From positions 43,901-107,900 of the forward strand of contig JAIBEZ010000049.1 in assembly GCA_019459485.1 (NCBI GenBank): a DNA stretch of 64,000 bases, given 5' to 3'. Positions 19,590 to 28,536 of this stretch are shown here, one piece after another. This DNA comes from Prolixibacteraceae bacterium (GTDB taxonomy: Bacteria > Bacteroidota > Bacteroidia > Bacteroidales > Prolixibacteraceae). A program made the position numbers and the translations under genes. Every line of letters begins with the position of its first letter. The stretch's first letter is position 1. The notes under the pieces were generated by a model. The model was not told where the DNA came from and did no database searches. It worked only from the letters and a program-made list of their open reading frames with translations.

Positions 19590-21533
19590 ATGAATTCAAT
19601 AACTCTGAATAAAATCCTTCACAGCCGATTTGGAGGGATTCTGCTACTTTATATGGTATTTATAAGTATCTCTTTTATCAGCAAAACAGTTTTGCTTTCA
19701 ATGTCTTTCGTTGATGTCAGCATAAATCCGCTCAATATTTTATGGTCGTATGGAGCCGGATTATTCATGGATACTGTGGCTTTTTCCTATTTCATGATCC
19801 CTTTCGTGCTGTTTCTGACTTTTGTATCTGACCGGATATTTAATTCAGCAATTCATAAATGGGTCGCATATTCCGTTTATTTCATCACATTCTATATCCT
19901 TTTGTTCAACGGTGTTTCAGAGTATTTTTTCTGGGAAGAATTTGGGGTCCGATACAACTTTATCGCGGTCGATTACCTTGTATATACTACTGAGGTATTG
20001 GGTAACATCAAAGAATCGTATCCATTGCCGCTATTGATTTCGGCCATTTTAGCCGCAGATATTGCACTGATCTATTTGGTTATCAGGAAAGACCTGCTGA
20101 CTGTTTCGCTGCAAAGCAAAAGTGTAAAAAAGCAGCGGATTAAAACCGGTTTGGCTTTATTGGCCATCCCAATCCTGTCATTCATCCTGATTAAAAATAC
20201 AACCGTTGAAATCACTCCAAACCGATACAACAACGAACTGGCAAAAAATGGTATTTACTCCCTTTTTTCCGCTTTCCTGAACAACGAACTCGATTACGAA
20301 ACCTTTTATGCCACGCACAGCAACGATGAAAATTTCAAGGAATTGTGCACCATTCTGAAAAGTGTAAACAGCGAATTTCTGAGCAGCGAAACTTTTGACA
20401 TTTCACGGCAAATCACAAATTCAGGAGAAGAAAAACGGTACAATGTGGTTTTTATTACCGTTGAAAGTTTAAGTGCTGAATTTCTGGGATTTAAAGAAAG
20501 TAAAAAGAGTGGCACAACTCCCTTTTTAGATGCCATTGCCGACAGTTCAATACTTTTCACAAACCTTTATGCCATTGGAACCCGCACCATATACGGGCTC
20601 GAAGCTGCAACACTTGGCGCCCCGCCAAAGCCCGGTCAAAGCGTGCTCAAAAGGCCCAACAATGAAAACATGTTTTCGGTTGGACAAATTTTCAGTGAAC
20701 GTGGCTACCATTTAAAATATATTTATGGCGGTTACGGCTATTTCGACAATATGAATTATTTTTTCTCACATAACGGCTACGAAATTATTGACCGAAACAA
20801 CCTTTCAGATGAAGAAATTACCTATACCAATACCTGGGGAGTTTGTGATCAGGATATTTTCAACCGAACCCTGAACGAATGTGACAAAACTTATGCAGCA
20901 GGCGAACCTTTTCTGAATCATGTGATGACGACTTCCAATCATCGTCCGTTTACTTATCCTGAAGGAGTAATTGACATTCCATCGCACACCAGCCGCGAAG
21001 GTGGTGTAAAATACTGCGATTTTGCAATTGGTGAATTCATTCAGAAAGCCAGCATGAAACCCTGGTTTAAAAACACTTTGTTCGTAATTCTTGCCGATCA
21101 TTGCGCCGGAAGTGCCGGTCAGGCCGAATTACCGTTTATGGAATACCAGATTCCCTTTATCATTTACAATCCCGCATTGATCGGTTCACAAAAAATTGAC
21201 AAATTATGCAGTCAGATTGATGTTTCACCCACCCTGCTTGGGGTTATGAACTGGAGCTACAAAACCAAATTCTTCGGAAAAGACATTTTAAAAATGGCTC
21301 CGGACGAAGAACGTGCATTTATTTCCAATTACCAGAAACTTGGCTTCATTAAAAACGACCGGCTGACCATTCTGAGTCCTCAGCAAAAGATAACGCATTA
21401 CCAAATTGATCGGCAAACTGGAGGAATGAAGGTGGCGCCAATTGATGAGAAAATCCAAAACGAGGCCATCATTTATTACCAATCGGCCAATTACGTTTAT
21501 AAAGAGAAGCTTGATAAATGGGATGGAAAATGA
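19590..21533 (+). CDS. LTA synthase family membrane sulfatase/phosphoglycerol transferase-like protein
   Basis: A 647-residue inner-membrane protein. Five membrane helices lie in about residues 15-205, followed by a periplasmic alkaline-phosphatase/sulfatase-fold domain. The metal-site motifs are visible: NVVFITVESLSAEFLG (metal Glu) near 285, the nucleophile Thr in IGTRTIYGLEA near 330, TSNHRPF near 450 and FVILADHCAGS near 497. In Gram-positives this family polymerises glycerol phosphate. In Bacteroidota related proteins are thought to add phospho-groups such as phosphoethanolamine or phosphoglycerol to lipids or glycans. No LTA is expected here, so only the chemistry class is supported. 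Confidence 0.85.
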   Translation: MNSITLNKILHSRFGGILLLYMVFISISFISKTVLLSMSFVDVSINPLNILWSYGAGLFMDTVAFSYFMIPFVLFLTFVSDRIFNSAIHKWVAYSVYFITFYILLFNGVSEYFFWEEFGVRYNFIAVDYLVYTTEVLGNIKESYPLPLLISAILAADIALIYLVIRKDLLTVSLQSKSVKKQRIKTGLALLAIPILSFILIKNTTVEITPNRYNNELAKNGIYSLFSAFLNNELDYETFYATHSNDENFKELCTILKSVNSEFLSSETFDISRQITNSGEEKRYNVVFITVESLSAEFLGFKESKKSGTTPFLDAIADSSILFTNLYAIGTRTIYGLEAATLGAPPKPGQSVLKRPNNENMFSVGQIFSERGYHLKYIYGGYGYFDNMNYFFSHNGYEIIDRNNLSDEEITYTNTWGVCDQDIFNRTLNECDKTYAAGEPFLNHVMTTSNHRPFTYPEGVIDIPSHTSREGGVKYCDFAIGEFIQKASMKPWFKNTLFVILADHCAGSAGQAELPFMEYQIPFIIYNPALIGSQKIDKLCSQIDVSPTLLGVMNWSYKTKFFGKDILKMAPDEERAFISNYQKLGFIKNDRLTILSPQQKITHYQIDRQTGGMKVAPIDEKIQNEAIIYYQSANYVYKEKLDKWDGK

Positions 21534-21600
21534 GAATAATTCAATCGACCGACAGGGAACGATGGGATTGAGTTATCGTGTGACAATTCAGATAAAAAAA

Positions 21601-21640
21601 AAGCCTCCGGAAAATTAAATTCTCCGGAGGCTTTTTTTTA
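21601..21640 (-). terminator. Bidirectional rho-independent terminator
   Basis: AAGCCTCCGGA (21601-21611) and TCCGGAGGCTT (21623-21633) form an 11-bp stem with T runs on both strands. It ends both the sulfatase gene and the convergent TerC gene. Confidence 0.9.
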
Positions 21641-21653
21641 TAAATGGTAGGGT

Positions 21654-22706
21654 CTAAGCATTTTCCTTTTTCGGGAATAGCATTGAAAAAACAACACTCA
21701 GAACCAGTGTAGCGCCAATAAAATAGAGTGAATAGGATGGTTTGAATCCCATTTGATCTAACCAATGATGCGCCAGAAGTTTTACACCCACAAAAATCAG
21801 TAAAATACTCACCCCAACATTCAGGAACCTGAATTTGTGAACCAGATTCGCCAGCAAAAAGAACAATGACCTCAAACCAATAATGGCAAAAATATTGGAA
21901 AAGAAAACCACATAAGGATCACGCGTCACCGAAAATACCGCCGGAATTGAGTCGAGGGCAAAAATCACATCGGTAAACTCTACAAGCACCAAAACAAGCG
22001 CCAATGGAGTAAAAAATACTTTCCCTTTGTGTTTAATGGCAAACTGATTTCCAACGTAAACTTTTGAAATGTTCAGGTATTTTGACAGAAATTTTACAAT
22101 TGTATAGTCCTGAGGATCTACAACATGATCTTCCTTTTTTACCAGAATTTTAATTCCCTGAAATACAAGGAAGGCGCCAAAAATATAGAGAATCCATTCG
22201 AAACGCTGAATAAGAGCTGCCCCGGCAAAAATGAAGATAAACCGTAAAATAATAGCACCTAAAACACCCCAAAACAGTACCGTCTTATAGTTCTTTTGCG
22301 GAACCGCGAACCCTTGAAGGATTAACAAAATCACAAACACATTATCAATAGAAAGCGTTTGTTCGATAAAATATCCGGCCAGATAACTCATCGACATATT
22401 GTCGCGGTATTCCCGAAGCATTCCTTCAAAATCAGTCATCTTACTTAGCCTGACTTGAATTTCAGGAGCGTACTTACTTACGACCTCTGAGAGCTCTGCC
22501 GGTGTTTCAATTCCGTGAAGCATGTGCCCATAGAATTTAAGAAATACATAGAATCCCATCGAAAGTGCGACCCAGACACTTGTCCAACCCAAAGCTTCTT
22601 TGGTCGAGACAATGTGTGAATGACGTCCAACAACCAATAAGTCAATCATTAATACAAAAACGATTAACAACAAAAAACCACCCATTAAAACTACTTCTGT
22701 TGACAT
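21654..22706 (-). CDS. TerC family membrane protein (Alx/MeeY-like metal exporter)
   Basis: A multi-pass inner-membrane protein of 350 residues with about eight or nine helices. The family motif SIDNVFVILLIL near residue 118 and EFTDVIFALDSIPAVF near 235 contain the acidic residues that bind the metal. TerC proteins are known as manganese exporters that supply Mn to secreted enzymes and limit Mn toxicity; the tellurite name is historical. It is 5 nt downstream of the DUF502 gene and likely shares its transcript. I looked for a manganese riboswitch in the upstream gap and saw none. Confidence 0.9.
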   Translation of the reverse strand: MSTEVVLMGGFLLLIVFVLMIDLLVVGRHSHIVSTKEALGWTSVWVALSMGFYVFLKFYGHMLHGIETPAELSEVVSKYAPEIQVRLSKMTDFEGMLREYRDNMSMSYLAGYFIEQTLSIDNVFVILLILQGFAVPQKNYKTVLFWGVLGAIILRFIFIFAGAALIQRFEWILYIFGAFLVFQGIKILVKKEDHVVDPQDYTIVKFLSKYLNISKVYVGNQFAIKHKGKVFFTPLALVLVLVEFTDVIFALDSIPAVFSVTRDPYVVFFSNIFAIIGLRSLFFLLANLVHKFRFLNVGVSILLIFVGVKLLAHHWLDQMGFKPSYSLYFIGATLVLSVVFSMLFPKKENA

Positions 22707-22711
22707 ATTTG

Positions 22712-23281
22712 TTAATTAAATTTTGTTACACCTCCTGAAACCACAAACTTCATTACTTCTGACGGGCTCAAATCAACTGTTTTTACAGAGCTCTCAGGAA
22801 CAAGATAAAGTTCGCCGGAAAAATTATATGAATGTGGAAAATAAACGGCTACCATTTCGTGCAATCCAAATTCCGCCAGATTTTTCTCAGTTACGAACCC
22901 CAGTTTCCATAAATTGTTTTCCTGATTCATACAAACAACAACAGGTACATTGAATTTTTTCTCCTTTCCGACGAATGCCGTAAACAAATCATTCAGAGAG
23001 GTATAGATTACATTCAACAAAGGGGCTCGTTTCAGAAGCCTTTTGGTAAAATAAATGAATGGTTTGGCAATAATGGTCTGTCCGATTAAACCCATCAATG
23101 TTAGTGTAATGAACAAAACCAGGATTCCAACACCCGGCACATCAAATTGAAAATGTTCTTTCAGCGGATCACGAACCAAACGATCCACAAAATCGAACAT
23201 CAGAAAAACCGTATATAATGTTACTGCCAGCGGTCCTGAGAACAACAACCCCTGCAGAAAATAGGTAAAAATACGTTTCAT
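22712..23281 (-). CDS. DUF502 family inner-membrane protein
   Basis: The 189-residue product has two membrane helices (about 5-27 and 45-72), a short GQTIIAKPFIYF loop and a C-terminal soluble domain, the layout of DUF502. Conserved pieces include the RAPLLNVIYTSLNDLFTAF stretch and the GFVTEK and AVYFPHSYNFSGEL segments. No function is established for bacterial members; in plants a distant relative (COV) acts in development and trafficking. It is cotranscribed with TerC. Confidence 0.85.
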   Translation of the reverse strand: MKRIFTYFLQGLLFSGPLAVTLYTVFLMFDFVDRLVRDPLKEHFQFDVPGVGILVLFITLTLMGLIGQTIIAKPFIYFTKRLLKRAPLLNVIYTSLNDLFTAFVGKEKKFNVPVVVCMNQENNLWKLGFVTEKNLAEFGLHEMVAVYFPHSYNFSGELYLVPESSVKTVDLSPSEVMKFVVSGGVTKFN

Positions 23282-23410
23282 AAATTTTTTGCGAAAGATA
23301 CGATTTTTAGACTTGTCCTAAGAATTGAATCAGATCTAGAGTCTTAAATAATTGTTATCTATACCATAAACAATTCGGTTGTTTAAATTGTATTCTATAA
23401 AAAAGATAGA

Positions 23411-23866
23411 ATGAAGCAATTGGTAATATTAATGATGATCTTGTCGAATTTGGGCTGTAGCGGTCAGGACAAGAATAAGCAAAATAATTCTACAACTATG
23501 AAATTCAATGAATTAAATGCGTTTGAAAAATCGGTAATTGAGGGCAAGGGTACTGAACGTCCGTTTACCGGCATCTATTACAAACACGAAGAAAAAGGCA
23601 CCTATTTGTGTAAAAAATGCAATGCACCACTTTATAAATCAGCCGATAAATTCGACGCGCATTGCGGATGGCCAAGTTTTGATGATGAAATAAAAGGTGC
23701 TGTAAAACGGACAACCGATGCCGATGGCCGGAGAACCGAGATTACCTGTATGAAATGTGATGCACATTTGGGGCATGTTTTTATCGGCGAAGGACTTACA
23801 AAAAAGAATACCCGTCACTGCGTCAATTCTGTTTCCCTGAATTTCGAGCCTGAACCTAAAAAATAA
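23411..23866 (+). CDS. msrB: Peptide-methionine (R)-S-oxide reductase, exported
   Basis: MsrB repairs methionine-R-sulfoxide in proteins. The 151-residue protein has the two zinc CxxC pairs (CKKC near 60, CMKC near 116), the HCGWPSF motif near 80 and the catalytic Cys in RHCVNSVSL near 137. Its N-terminus (MKQLVILMMILSNLGC) is a lipoprotein signal with Cys16 as the lipid site, so it should act on the outer or periplasmic side rather than in the cytoplasm. Reducing power would have to come from a periplasmic thiol system not seen here. It is divergent from DUF502. Confidence 0.92.
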   Translation: MKQLVILMMILSNLGCSGQDKNKQNNSTTMKFNELNAFEKSVIEGKGTERPFTGIYYKHEEKGTYLCKKCNAPLYKSADKFDAHCGWPSFDDEIKGAVKRTTDADGRRTEITCMKCDAHLGHVFIGEGLTKKNTRHCVNSVSLNFEPEPKK

Positions 23867-23908
23867 AAAAAAACCTTCATTCATGGGCTAATCTACCATG
23901 AATGAAGG
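23862..23908 (-). terminator. Hairpin terminator, best on the minus strand
   Basis: CCTTCATTCATGG (23874-23886) pairs perfectly with CCATGAATGAAGG (23896-23908), 13 bp with a 9-nt loop. On the minus strand a T-rich run follows directly, so it can end the lipoprotein gene transcript after the repeat element at 23943. It may also stop msrB transcription. Confidence 0.8.
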
Positions 23909-23942
23909 GTAAAAAAATTAAATAATTGTCCGTTTGCAAACA

Positions 23943-24059
23943 TATTTGGCATTTTGCGTCAGTCATTTATTGTCATTCTGTTGTCATTCCATAGCAACTT
24001 AATGACTACAAAATGACAATTGAATGGCTTTTATGACTTTGGGTAGTATTTCGGATATT
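23943..24059 (+). repeat. Dispersed repeat, copy A (about 117 bp)
   Basis: It matches the reverse complement of 32894-33001. The first 23 nt (starting TATTTGGCATTTTGCG and ending TCAGTCA) are identical in both copies, the centre is diverged but keeps a stem, and the end has TTTTATGAC and CGGATAT in common. In this copy TTGTCATT/TGT/GTCATT pairs with AATGAC/ACA/AATGACAA around a 12-nt loop. It lies 48 nt beyond the stop of the minus-strand lipoprotein gene and before its terminator, thus in the 3' UTR. No coding frame is evident. Confidence 0.8.
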
Positions 24060-24106
24060 GATTAAATTTAATGATTTAGAATTCGACAATCCTTCAACAG
24101 AAATTT

Positions 24107-24661
24107 TTACTTTTTATCTACCACAAGCTCCAATCCCTCAATGTAATACACCGGCACATATCCTTCAGTACTTTCAGCCAGTTTTTGATTCATTTCTTCA
24201 AGCTTTTTGCTTTGATTAATGCTATCATGTTTTCCACCGTCAACATCATGTAAAGCCGGGCCGCTGTGTCCCAGGGCATGACCAATATTCGCTGATTCAC
24301 CTTCTGCAGCTGACTTTTCCATTTCAGCAAGATCTTCTTCATCCAGCTGCACTTCCTGTAAAATTCCACGAATCTGGAGTTCACTTCCCATTTGTTCCTG
24401 GCCAAATGAACCAATTTTGCCAGCTTCAATCCTAACACTCACATCTTCGGTACTTCCCATTAAAAAGCAGCGGGCGCCACTTTCCTTGCAAACATGAGAA
24501 ACCGTTCCTTTTACGATCACTTCTTTTCCAACAAGGTCTTTCCCATTTTTCTGAAGCTGATCGACTGTCATTACAACTAATTCGGTTGATTTTTTCTGAT
24601 TTGAAGTATTGCACGAAAACAACAATACTAGACCTAAAAATAGCACTACTGATTTTTTCAT
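24107..24661 (-). CDS. Lipoprotein with OB-fold-like domain
   Basis: A 184-residue lipoprotein. MKKSVVLFLGLVLLFS is followed by Cys17. Residues about 30-105 (MTVDQLQKNGKDLVGKEVIV, GTVSHVCKESGARCFL, VSVRIEA, QIRGIL) look like the small OB-fold domain found in envelope proteins of Bacteroidota. The C-terminal part is acidic and His-rich (GHALGHSGPALHDVDGGKHD), which could bind metal ions. It follows the PepSY membrane gene by 25 nt, so the two may work together at the envelope, possibly in metal or redox handling. This role is inference. Confidence 0.75.
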   Translation of the reverse strand: MKKSVVLFLGLVLLFSCNTSNQKKSTELVVMTVDQLQKNGKDLVGKEVIVKGTVSHVCKESGARCFLMGSTEDVSVRIEAGKIGSFGQEQMGSELQIRGILQEVQLDEEDLAEMEKSAAEGESANIGHALGHSGPALHDVDGGKHDSINQSKKLEEMNQKLAESTEGYVPVYYIEGLELVVDKK

Positions 24662-24686
24662 AAAATATAGTTTAAACGTTTGATTT

Positions 24687-25244
24687 TCAAGCCAGATAAA
24701 AAAGAATAATAGTCAAAGGAATCAAAACGCCCAAGGCTGTCAGCCAAAGTCCGCGACCTTTTATCCCATACTTTCCTTTCAGTAAGAATAATCCGGAAAT
24801 TGCCACAAACAAAAGAAAAAAGGCCATAATATCTGAAATCCAGATCCAAAGTCTCCCGGTCTGCGCCAAATGAATTTTGTTAATTTGAAAAAAGAACGGG
24901 CGTTTTTTCAGTACTTCAAGCATAGCTTTACCTTCCTGAGGCTGATACATCACGGTCCCTTCTTCTACAAATATCTTAATTTCTCCTGACTTTGTCACAA
25001 AATGTTTTTTGTATTTTGGTTGGTAACTGAAATTCTCCATCAACGTGAGTATTTCATTTTCAGCAAATTCAGTTTTTTGTAACGGCTGAACGGAAATTTC
25101 TTCTGAAATCATTGTATAGTGGGGATTCCAGTCAGTACGATGATTCAGAGCAATACCTGAAATTGTATAAACAAATGTAATTCCTACCACAAAATATCCA
25201 ATATCTCGGTGCAGCGACCGCAATGTTTTTCTAATGTTCATCAT
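24687..25244 (-). CDS. PepSY-associated membrane protein
   Basis: A 185-residue inner-membrane protein. The start RKTLRSLHRDIGYFVVGITFVYTISGIALNH is the signature of PepSY-associated TM proteins. A periplasmic region holding a PepSY-like segment (about 50-115) follows, then HLAQTGRLWIWISDIMAFFLL and a last helix near the C-terminus. Relatives are often found with iron uptake or cytochrome genes. The neighbour is a His-rich lipoprotein, which would fit metal handling, but no partner enzyme is present. Confidence 0.8.
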   Translation of the reverse strand: MMNIRKTLRSLHRDIGYFVVGITFVYTISGIALNHRTDWNPHYTMISEEISVQPLQKTEFAENEILTLMENFSYQPKYKKHFVTKSGEIKIFVEEGTVMYQPQEGKAMLEVLKKRPFFFQINKIHLAQTGRLWIWISDIMAFFLLFVAISGLFLLKGKYGIKGRGLWLTALGVLIPLTIILFYLA

Positions 25245-25314
25245 TTAGCAACATTCAAATTGTCCTGCTAAATAAAGGTAATTTCATATAATAACCAAAG
25301 GTTAAACTATGATA

Positions 25315-26307
25315 TTAATCCATGAATTGCTCGTTGTGAATAATTTGATACACTTCTGCGTAAGTTTTGGCTTCCATCAATAATGCCCGAAGCCCTGCTG
25401 CTCCGGCGAAATCATTTGTATAGATTTTATAAAACCGTTTCAGAATATTGATGTTTTTTAAGTCGCCCCAGTTTTTTTCAAATAGCTTTGTATGAACCAA
25501 TAGCTGTTTCAATTTTTCTGATTTGTCAGGAAACTGTTGGTTTGGATTAAAGAACCATGGATTGTGAAAGATTCCACGACCGATCATTATCCCATCGACT
25601 CCATATTTTTCAGTGTATTCAATTCCCTGCGATATTGAAATCACATCGCCATTGCCAATAAATTTTGTTTCAGGACTATGCTGATTCCTGATTTTTGCAC
25701 CCTTTGCAATTTCATCCCAATCAGCCAAACCTTCAGATTGTTGTTTTTGCATCCGTCCGTGAAGAATTACCGCTGCAGGCTTTGTTTCCATCAATGTCGC
25801 AATCCACTCCTCTGTATTGTGAGCTTTGAGGCCGGTTCTGGTCTTTACAGAAACAGGAAGATGAGTGGCTTCTTTGGTGGCCAGAATTATTTCTTTGGCC
25901 AGACTTGGCTGATCAATCAATGCGGAACAGCAGCCATTTTTTACCACTTTTTTCACCGGGCAACCCATGTTAATATCCAATCCGTCAAAATCATATTCCT
26001 GCGTAATTTCACGCGCGATCTTGAAATACAATTCGGGTCTTTTTCCCCAAATCTGGGCTATTAGCCTGATATTCTTTTGTTTCAAAAGATTTCTTTCAGA
26101 TTCACTTACAAACAGCCGCTCTCCCACCCTGATTTTGCCAACCGGATGGTTCATACCATCAACCGAGGTGAATTCAGTAAAAAGGACCTGCAAATATTCA
26201 GGATCGGCGATTCCGGCCACAATTTCGCGAAAGACAGTATCAGTAACATCTTCCATTGGGGCAAGAGCAAAAAATGGTTTGGGAAGCAATTCCCAGAAAT
26301 TGGACAT
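25315..26307 (-). CDS. tRNA-dihydrouridine synthase
   Basis: An FMN-dependent TIM-barrel enzyme that reduces uridines in tRNA. FALAPMEDVTDTVFRE marks the FMN-binding start, INMGCPVKKVVKNGC carries the catalytic Cys, and KTRTGL, HGRMQKQ, IGNGDV and GIMIGRGIFHNPW continue the family pattern. I chose the ATG at 26307 (330 residues): the longer frame to 26403 would overlap the end of trhO and add unrelated residues. The uridine position modified cannot be assigned. It is 22 nt after trhO, another tRNA-uridine enzyme, suggesting a tRNA-modification operon. Confidence 0.9.
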   Translation of the reverse strand: MSNFWELLPKPFFALAPMEDVTDTVFREIVAGIADPEYLQVLFTEFTSVDGMNHPVGKIRVGERLFVSESERNLLKQKNIRLIAQIWGKRPELYFKIAREITQEYDFDGLDINMGCPVKKVVKNGCCSALIDQPSLAKEIILATKEATHLPVSVKTRTGLKAHNTEEWIATLMETKPAAVILHGRMQKQQSEGLADWDEIAKGAKIRNQHSPETKFIGNGDVISISQGIEYTEKYGVDGIMIGRGIFHNPWFFNPNQQFPDKSEKLKQLLVHTKLFEKNWGDLKNINILKRFYKIYTNDFAGAAGLRALLMEAKTYAEVYQIIHNEQFMD

Positions 26308-26329
26308 ATAAAATAGAAATTTAGACTGA

Positions 26330-27382
26330 TCAGGAATCAGATGACACAAGATTGAAATTATTTGCCAACCTGAAACTCTTTCGGTAAACTTGCCGGTTAC
26401 CAAATTTGCGGTTGGTCTTCAGTAAAAAACTTTGTTTATCGTCGTCTGTCCCGTTCTTAACATCGCAACAAACCAGCGAACAGCAATTTTCGTATTTGCC
26501 GGCACATTCGGCACATTGGATAAACAACAAATGGCAAAGATTATTGGCACAGTTCACATGCATGTCGCATGGCTTTCCGCACTGGTGACAATGAGCGATC
26601 ACTTGTCCGTTAACGGTTTCACCCATTCGCTCGTCGAACACAAAATTTTTACCGATAAAATTGGGTTCAAGGTTTAGTTGTTTAATCTGTCGGGCATATT
26701 CAAGAATGCCGCCGTGCAACTGATTGACATCCTTAAATCCATGATGTTTAAGGTAAGCGCTGGCTTTTTCGCATCTGATTCCACCGGTGCAATACAGTAA
26801 TATCTTACGGTCTTTCTTATCAGCAAGCATTTCCGAAACCATGGTGATTTCTTCCCGAAATGTGTCAGCTTCAGGGCAAATTGCACCCTTAAAATGGCCA
26901 ATTTCAGATTCGTAATGGTTTCGCATATCTACAACAATATTTTCACCCGAACCTACCAATTCATGGAATTCAAATGCACTCAGGTGTTTACCAACATTGG
27001 TTACCTCAAAAGCATCATCGTTTAAGCCGTCAGCCACCAATTTTGGTCGAACTTTGATTGTAAGTTTATAGAATGACTTCCCGTCATCCTCAATGGCATA
27101 TTTAATTGGGATCTGGTGAAAAATCGGATATTTCTTCAGGGTTTCAAAAAAAGCCTCAAATTTTTCTTCCGGAACACTCATTTGGGCATTGATCCCTTCT
27201 CGCGCAATATAAATTCGGCCAAAACAATTGAGTGCCCTCCAGTCCTGATATAGTTGGTCTCTTAATAACTGAGGATCATCCAATAAAAAGTATCGATAAA
27301 ATGAGATGGTCCTTCTTGTAACCGTTTCCGCATAAAGGCTCAATTTTAATTCTTCGTTGTTAATTTTATTGTTTAAATACAT
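26330..27382 (-). CDS. trhO: tRNA uridine(34) hydroxylase TrhO (rhodanese family)
   Basis: TrhO makes 5-hydroxyuridine at the tRNA wobble position using O2. The 350-residue protein has an N-terminal acylphosphatase-like domain ([20 protein letters not shown]), a rhodanese domain with the catalytic Cys in [16 protein letters not shown] near residue 194, and a C-terminal Cys-rich part ([36 protein letters not shown]) that probably binds zinc. It is the first gene of a pair with the dihydrouridine synthase. Confidence 0.92.
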   Translation of the reverse strand: MYLNNKINNEELKLSLYAETVTRRTISFYRYFLLDDPQLLRDQLYQDWRALNCFGRIYIAREGINAQMSVPEEKFEAFFETLKKYPIFHQIPIKYAIEDDGKSFYKLTIKVRPKLVADGLNDDAFEVTNVGKHLSAFEFHELVGSGENIVVDMRNHYESEIGHFKGAICPEADTFREEITMVSEMLADKKDRKILLYCTGGIRCEKASAYLKHHGFKDVNQLHGGILEYARQIKQLNLEPNFIGKNFVFDERMGETVNGQVIAHCHQCGKPCDMHVNCANNLCHLLFIQCAECAGKYENCCSLVCCDVKNGTDDDKQSFLLKTNRKFGNRQVYRKSFRLANNFNLVSSDS

Positions 27383-27635
27383 CTAATTTATTTTTTCGGC
27401 AAATATAATAACTCCGGAAGTATAAATAAGACATACAGGTCTGTTTATATCGGTAGGACTTTGAAACTTCATAAGGAAGGACTTTTTTCCGGAATTCTAA
27501 CAACACGTATATTGAAAATATTCATTTCATATTATAAAACATACGTGCAAATTTTATGCATTGGAAAACAGATGTTTAGAAAATTAAATTATTAAACGTT
27601 TTTTCAACATTAACAAATTCTTAAAAAGATATAAA

Positions 27636-27663
27636 AAGAGTTAATAAATAACTCTTATATTAG
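27636..27663 (+). promoter_or_regulatory. Inverted repeat and -7-like box before a candidate small RNA
   Basis: AAGAGTTA (27636-27643) and TAACTCTT (27649-27656) form a perfect 8-bp inverted repeat with a 5-bp spacer. TATATTAG (27656-27663) is one base off TAnnTTTG and is followed by GCACC, a common sequence at Bacteroidota start sites. No TTTG is seen at -33, so an activator may be needed. Confidence 0.35.
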
Positions 27664-27669
27664 CACCGC

Positions 27670-27772
27670 AATAAAATATTGGAATTCCTTTTCTCTTTTA
27701 ACCAATATCTATTTCCGATCGAACTAAACTAAATTTGGAACAAAGGATTATCAGGCTCTGGTAATCCTTTTT
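27670..27772 (+). ncRNA. Candidate small RNA between trhO and the PUR gene
   Basis: The 597-bp gap 27383-27979 has no gene. On the + strand a short stretch has the layout of a small RNA: a -7-like box at 27656, a stem ATATTGG/CCAATAT (27676-27708) and a terminator-like hairpin AAAGGATTA/TAATCCTTT (27742-27770) followed by T residues. There is no ATG in it and no + strand gene downstream that it could lead. I do not recognise a known RNA family. Expression is not shown. Confidence 0.35.
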
Positions 27773-27821
27773 CAATTTTAAGCATGAGGATCTTTTTTCA
27801 AAGAACTTTATAAACAAAAAA

Positions 27822-27856
27822 AAAATCATCCGAAATTATACAACCTGGATGATTTT
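27822..27856 (-). terminator. Terminator of the PUR/DUF3276 gene
   Basis: AAAATCATCC (27822-27831) pairs with GGATGATTTT (27847-27856); on the minus strand a T run follows. It lies about 125 nt beyond the stop of the DUF3276 gene. Confidence 0.75.
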
Positions 27857-27979
27857 ATATGGTATTCTTTTAAAAATGGCACATGAAAAATTTCCTTTGA
27901 ATTACTTCAAAAGAACTAAGAAACAGACATCAAAAATTCAACTTGTTCCTTTCAGATAAAAGTAAAGAATAAACGAATG

Positions 27980-28390
27980 CTAATTGGATAAATCGTCAAA
28001 GTCGAGATTGGTGTAATCTTTTGAAAAAGATACGACCTCAAGTTCATTAACTTCAGGAGTAGCCACTTTTTCGTATGCGGGGATGATTTCAGAATCATAA
28101 TCATCAACTTGATTTTGATCAATGAAAGAAATCACTTCCTGCAACCCTTCGATAAATTTTTCAAAATCTTCTTTGTATAAAAAGATCTTGTGTTTTTCAA
28201 AATGAAAGCTGCCATCCTGCTCGAATCGCTTTTTACTTTCAGTAATAGTGAGATAAAATTCTTCTCTTCTTGTTGATTTCACATCAAAAAAATAGGTTCT
28301 TTTCCCAGCTCTGACAGCCTTTGAATAGATTTCTTCCCTGAACTTACTGTCATTTTCAAACTTTTCCTCATTTTTTCCAAAATCTTCCAT
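27980..28390 (-). CDS. PUR family nucleic-acid-binding protein (DUF3276)
   Basis: A 136-residue cytoplasmic protein. The core EEIYSKAVRAGKRTYFFDVKSTRREEFYLTITESK followed by FEKHKIFLYKEDFEKFIEGL is the bacterial PUR domain, a Whirly-like fold known to bind single-stranded DNA and RNA in spirochetes and Bacteroidota. The C-terminal 40 residues are acidic and flexible. Gene targets are unknown. It is monocistronic with its own terminator. Confidence 0.88.
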   Translation of the reverse strand: MEDFGKNEEKFENDSKFREEIYSKAVRAGKRTYFFDVKSTRREEFYLTITESKKRFEQDGSFHFEKHKIFLYKEDFEKFIEGLQEVISFIDQNQVDDYDSEIIPAYEKVATPEVNELEVVSFSKDYTNLDFDDLSN

Positions 28391-28536
28391 CTTACAATTT
28401 TTAAGTTTATTCCATTCTTACCAGTTCAAATATAAAAAATTTAATTGAAAAATAATAATAAATGTTAACAAACAAATATCAATAAAAAAAGATGCCCGAA
28501 AGAGCACCTTGATGTATTTTTTCTGAAAAAAAACTG

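Noticed and set aside
19590..21533. True lipoteichoic acid synthase
   Set aside because: The family is shared, but a Gram-negative Bacteroidota member would not make LTA; only the sulfatase/phosphotransfer class is supported.
22707..23410. Manganese riboswitch (yybP-ykoY) for TerC
   Set aside because: TerC is the second gene of its pair and the upstream gap shows no matching fold.
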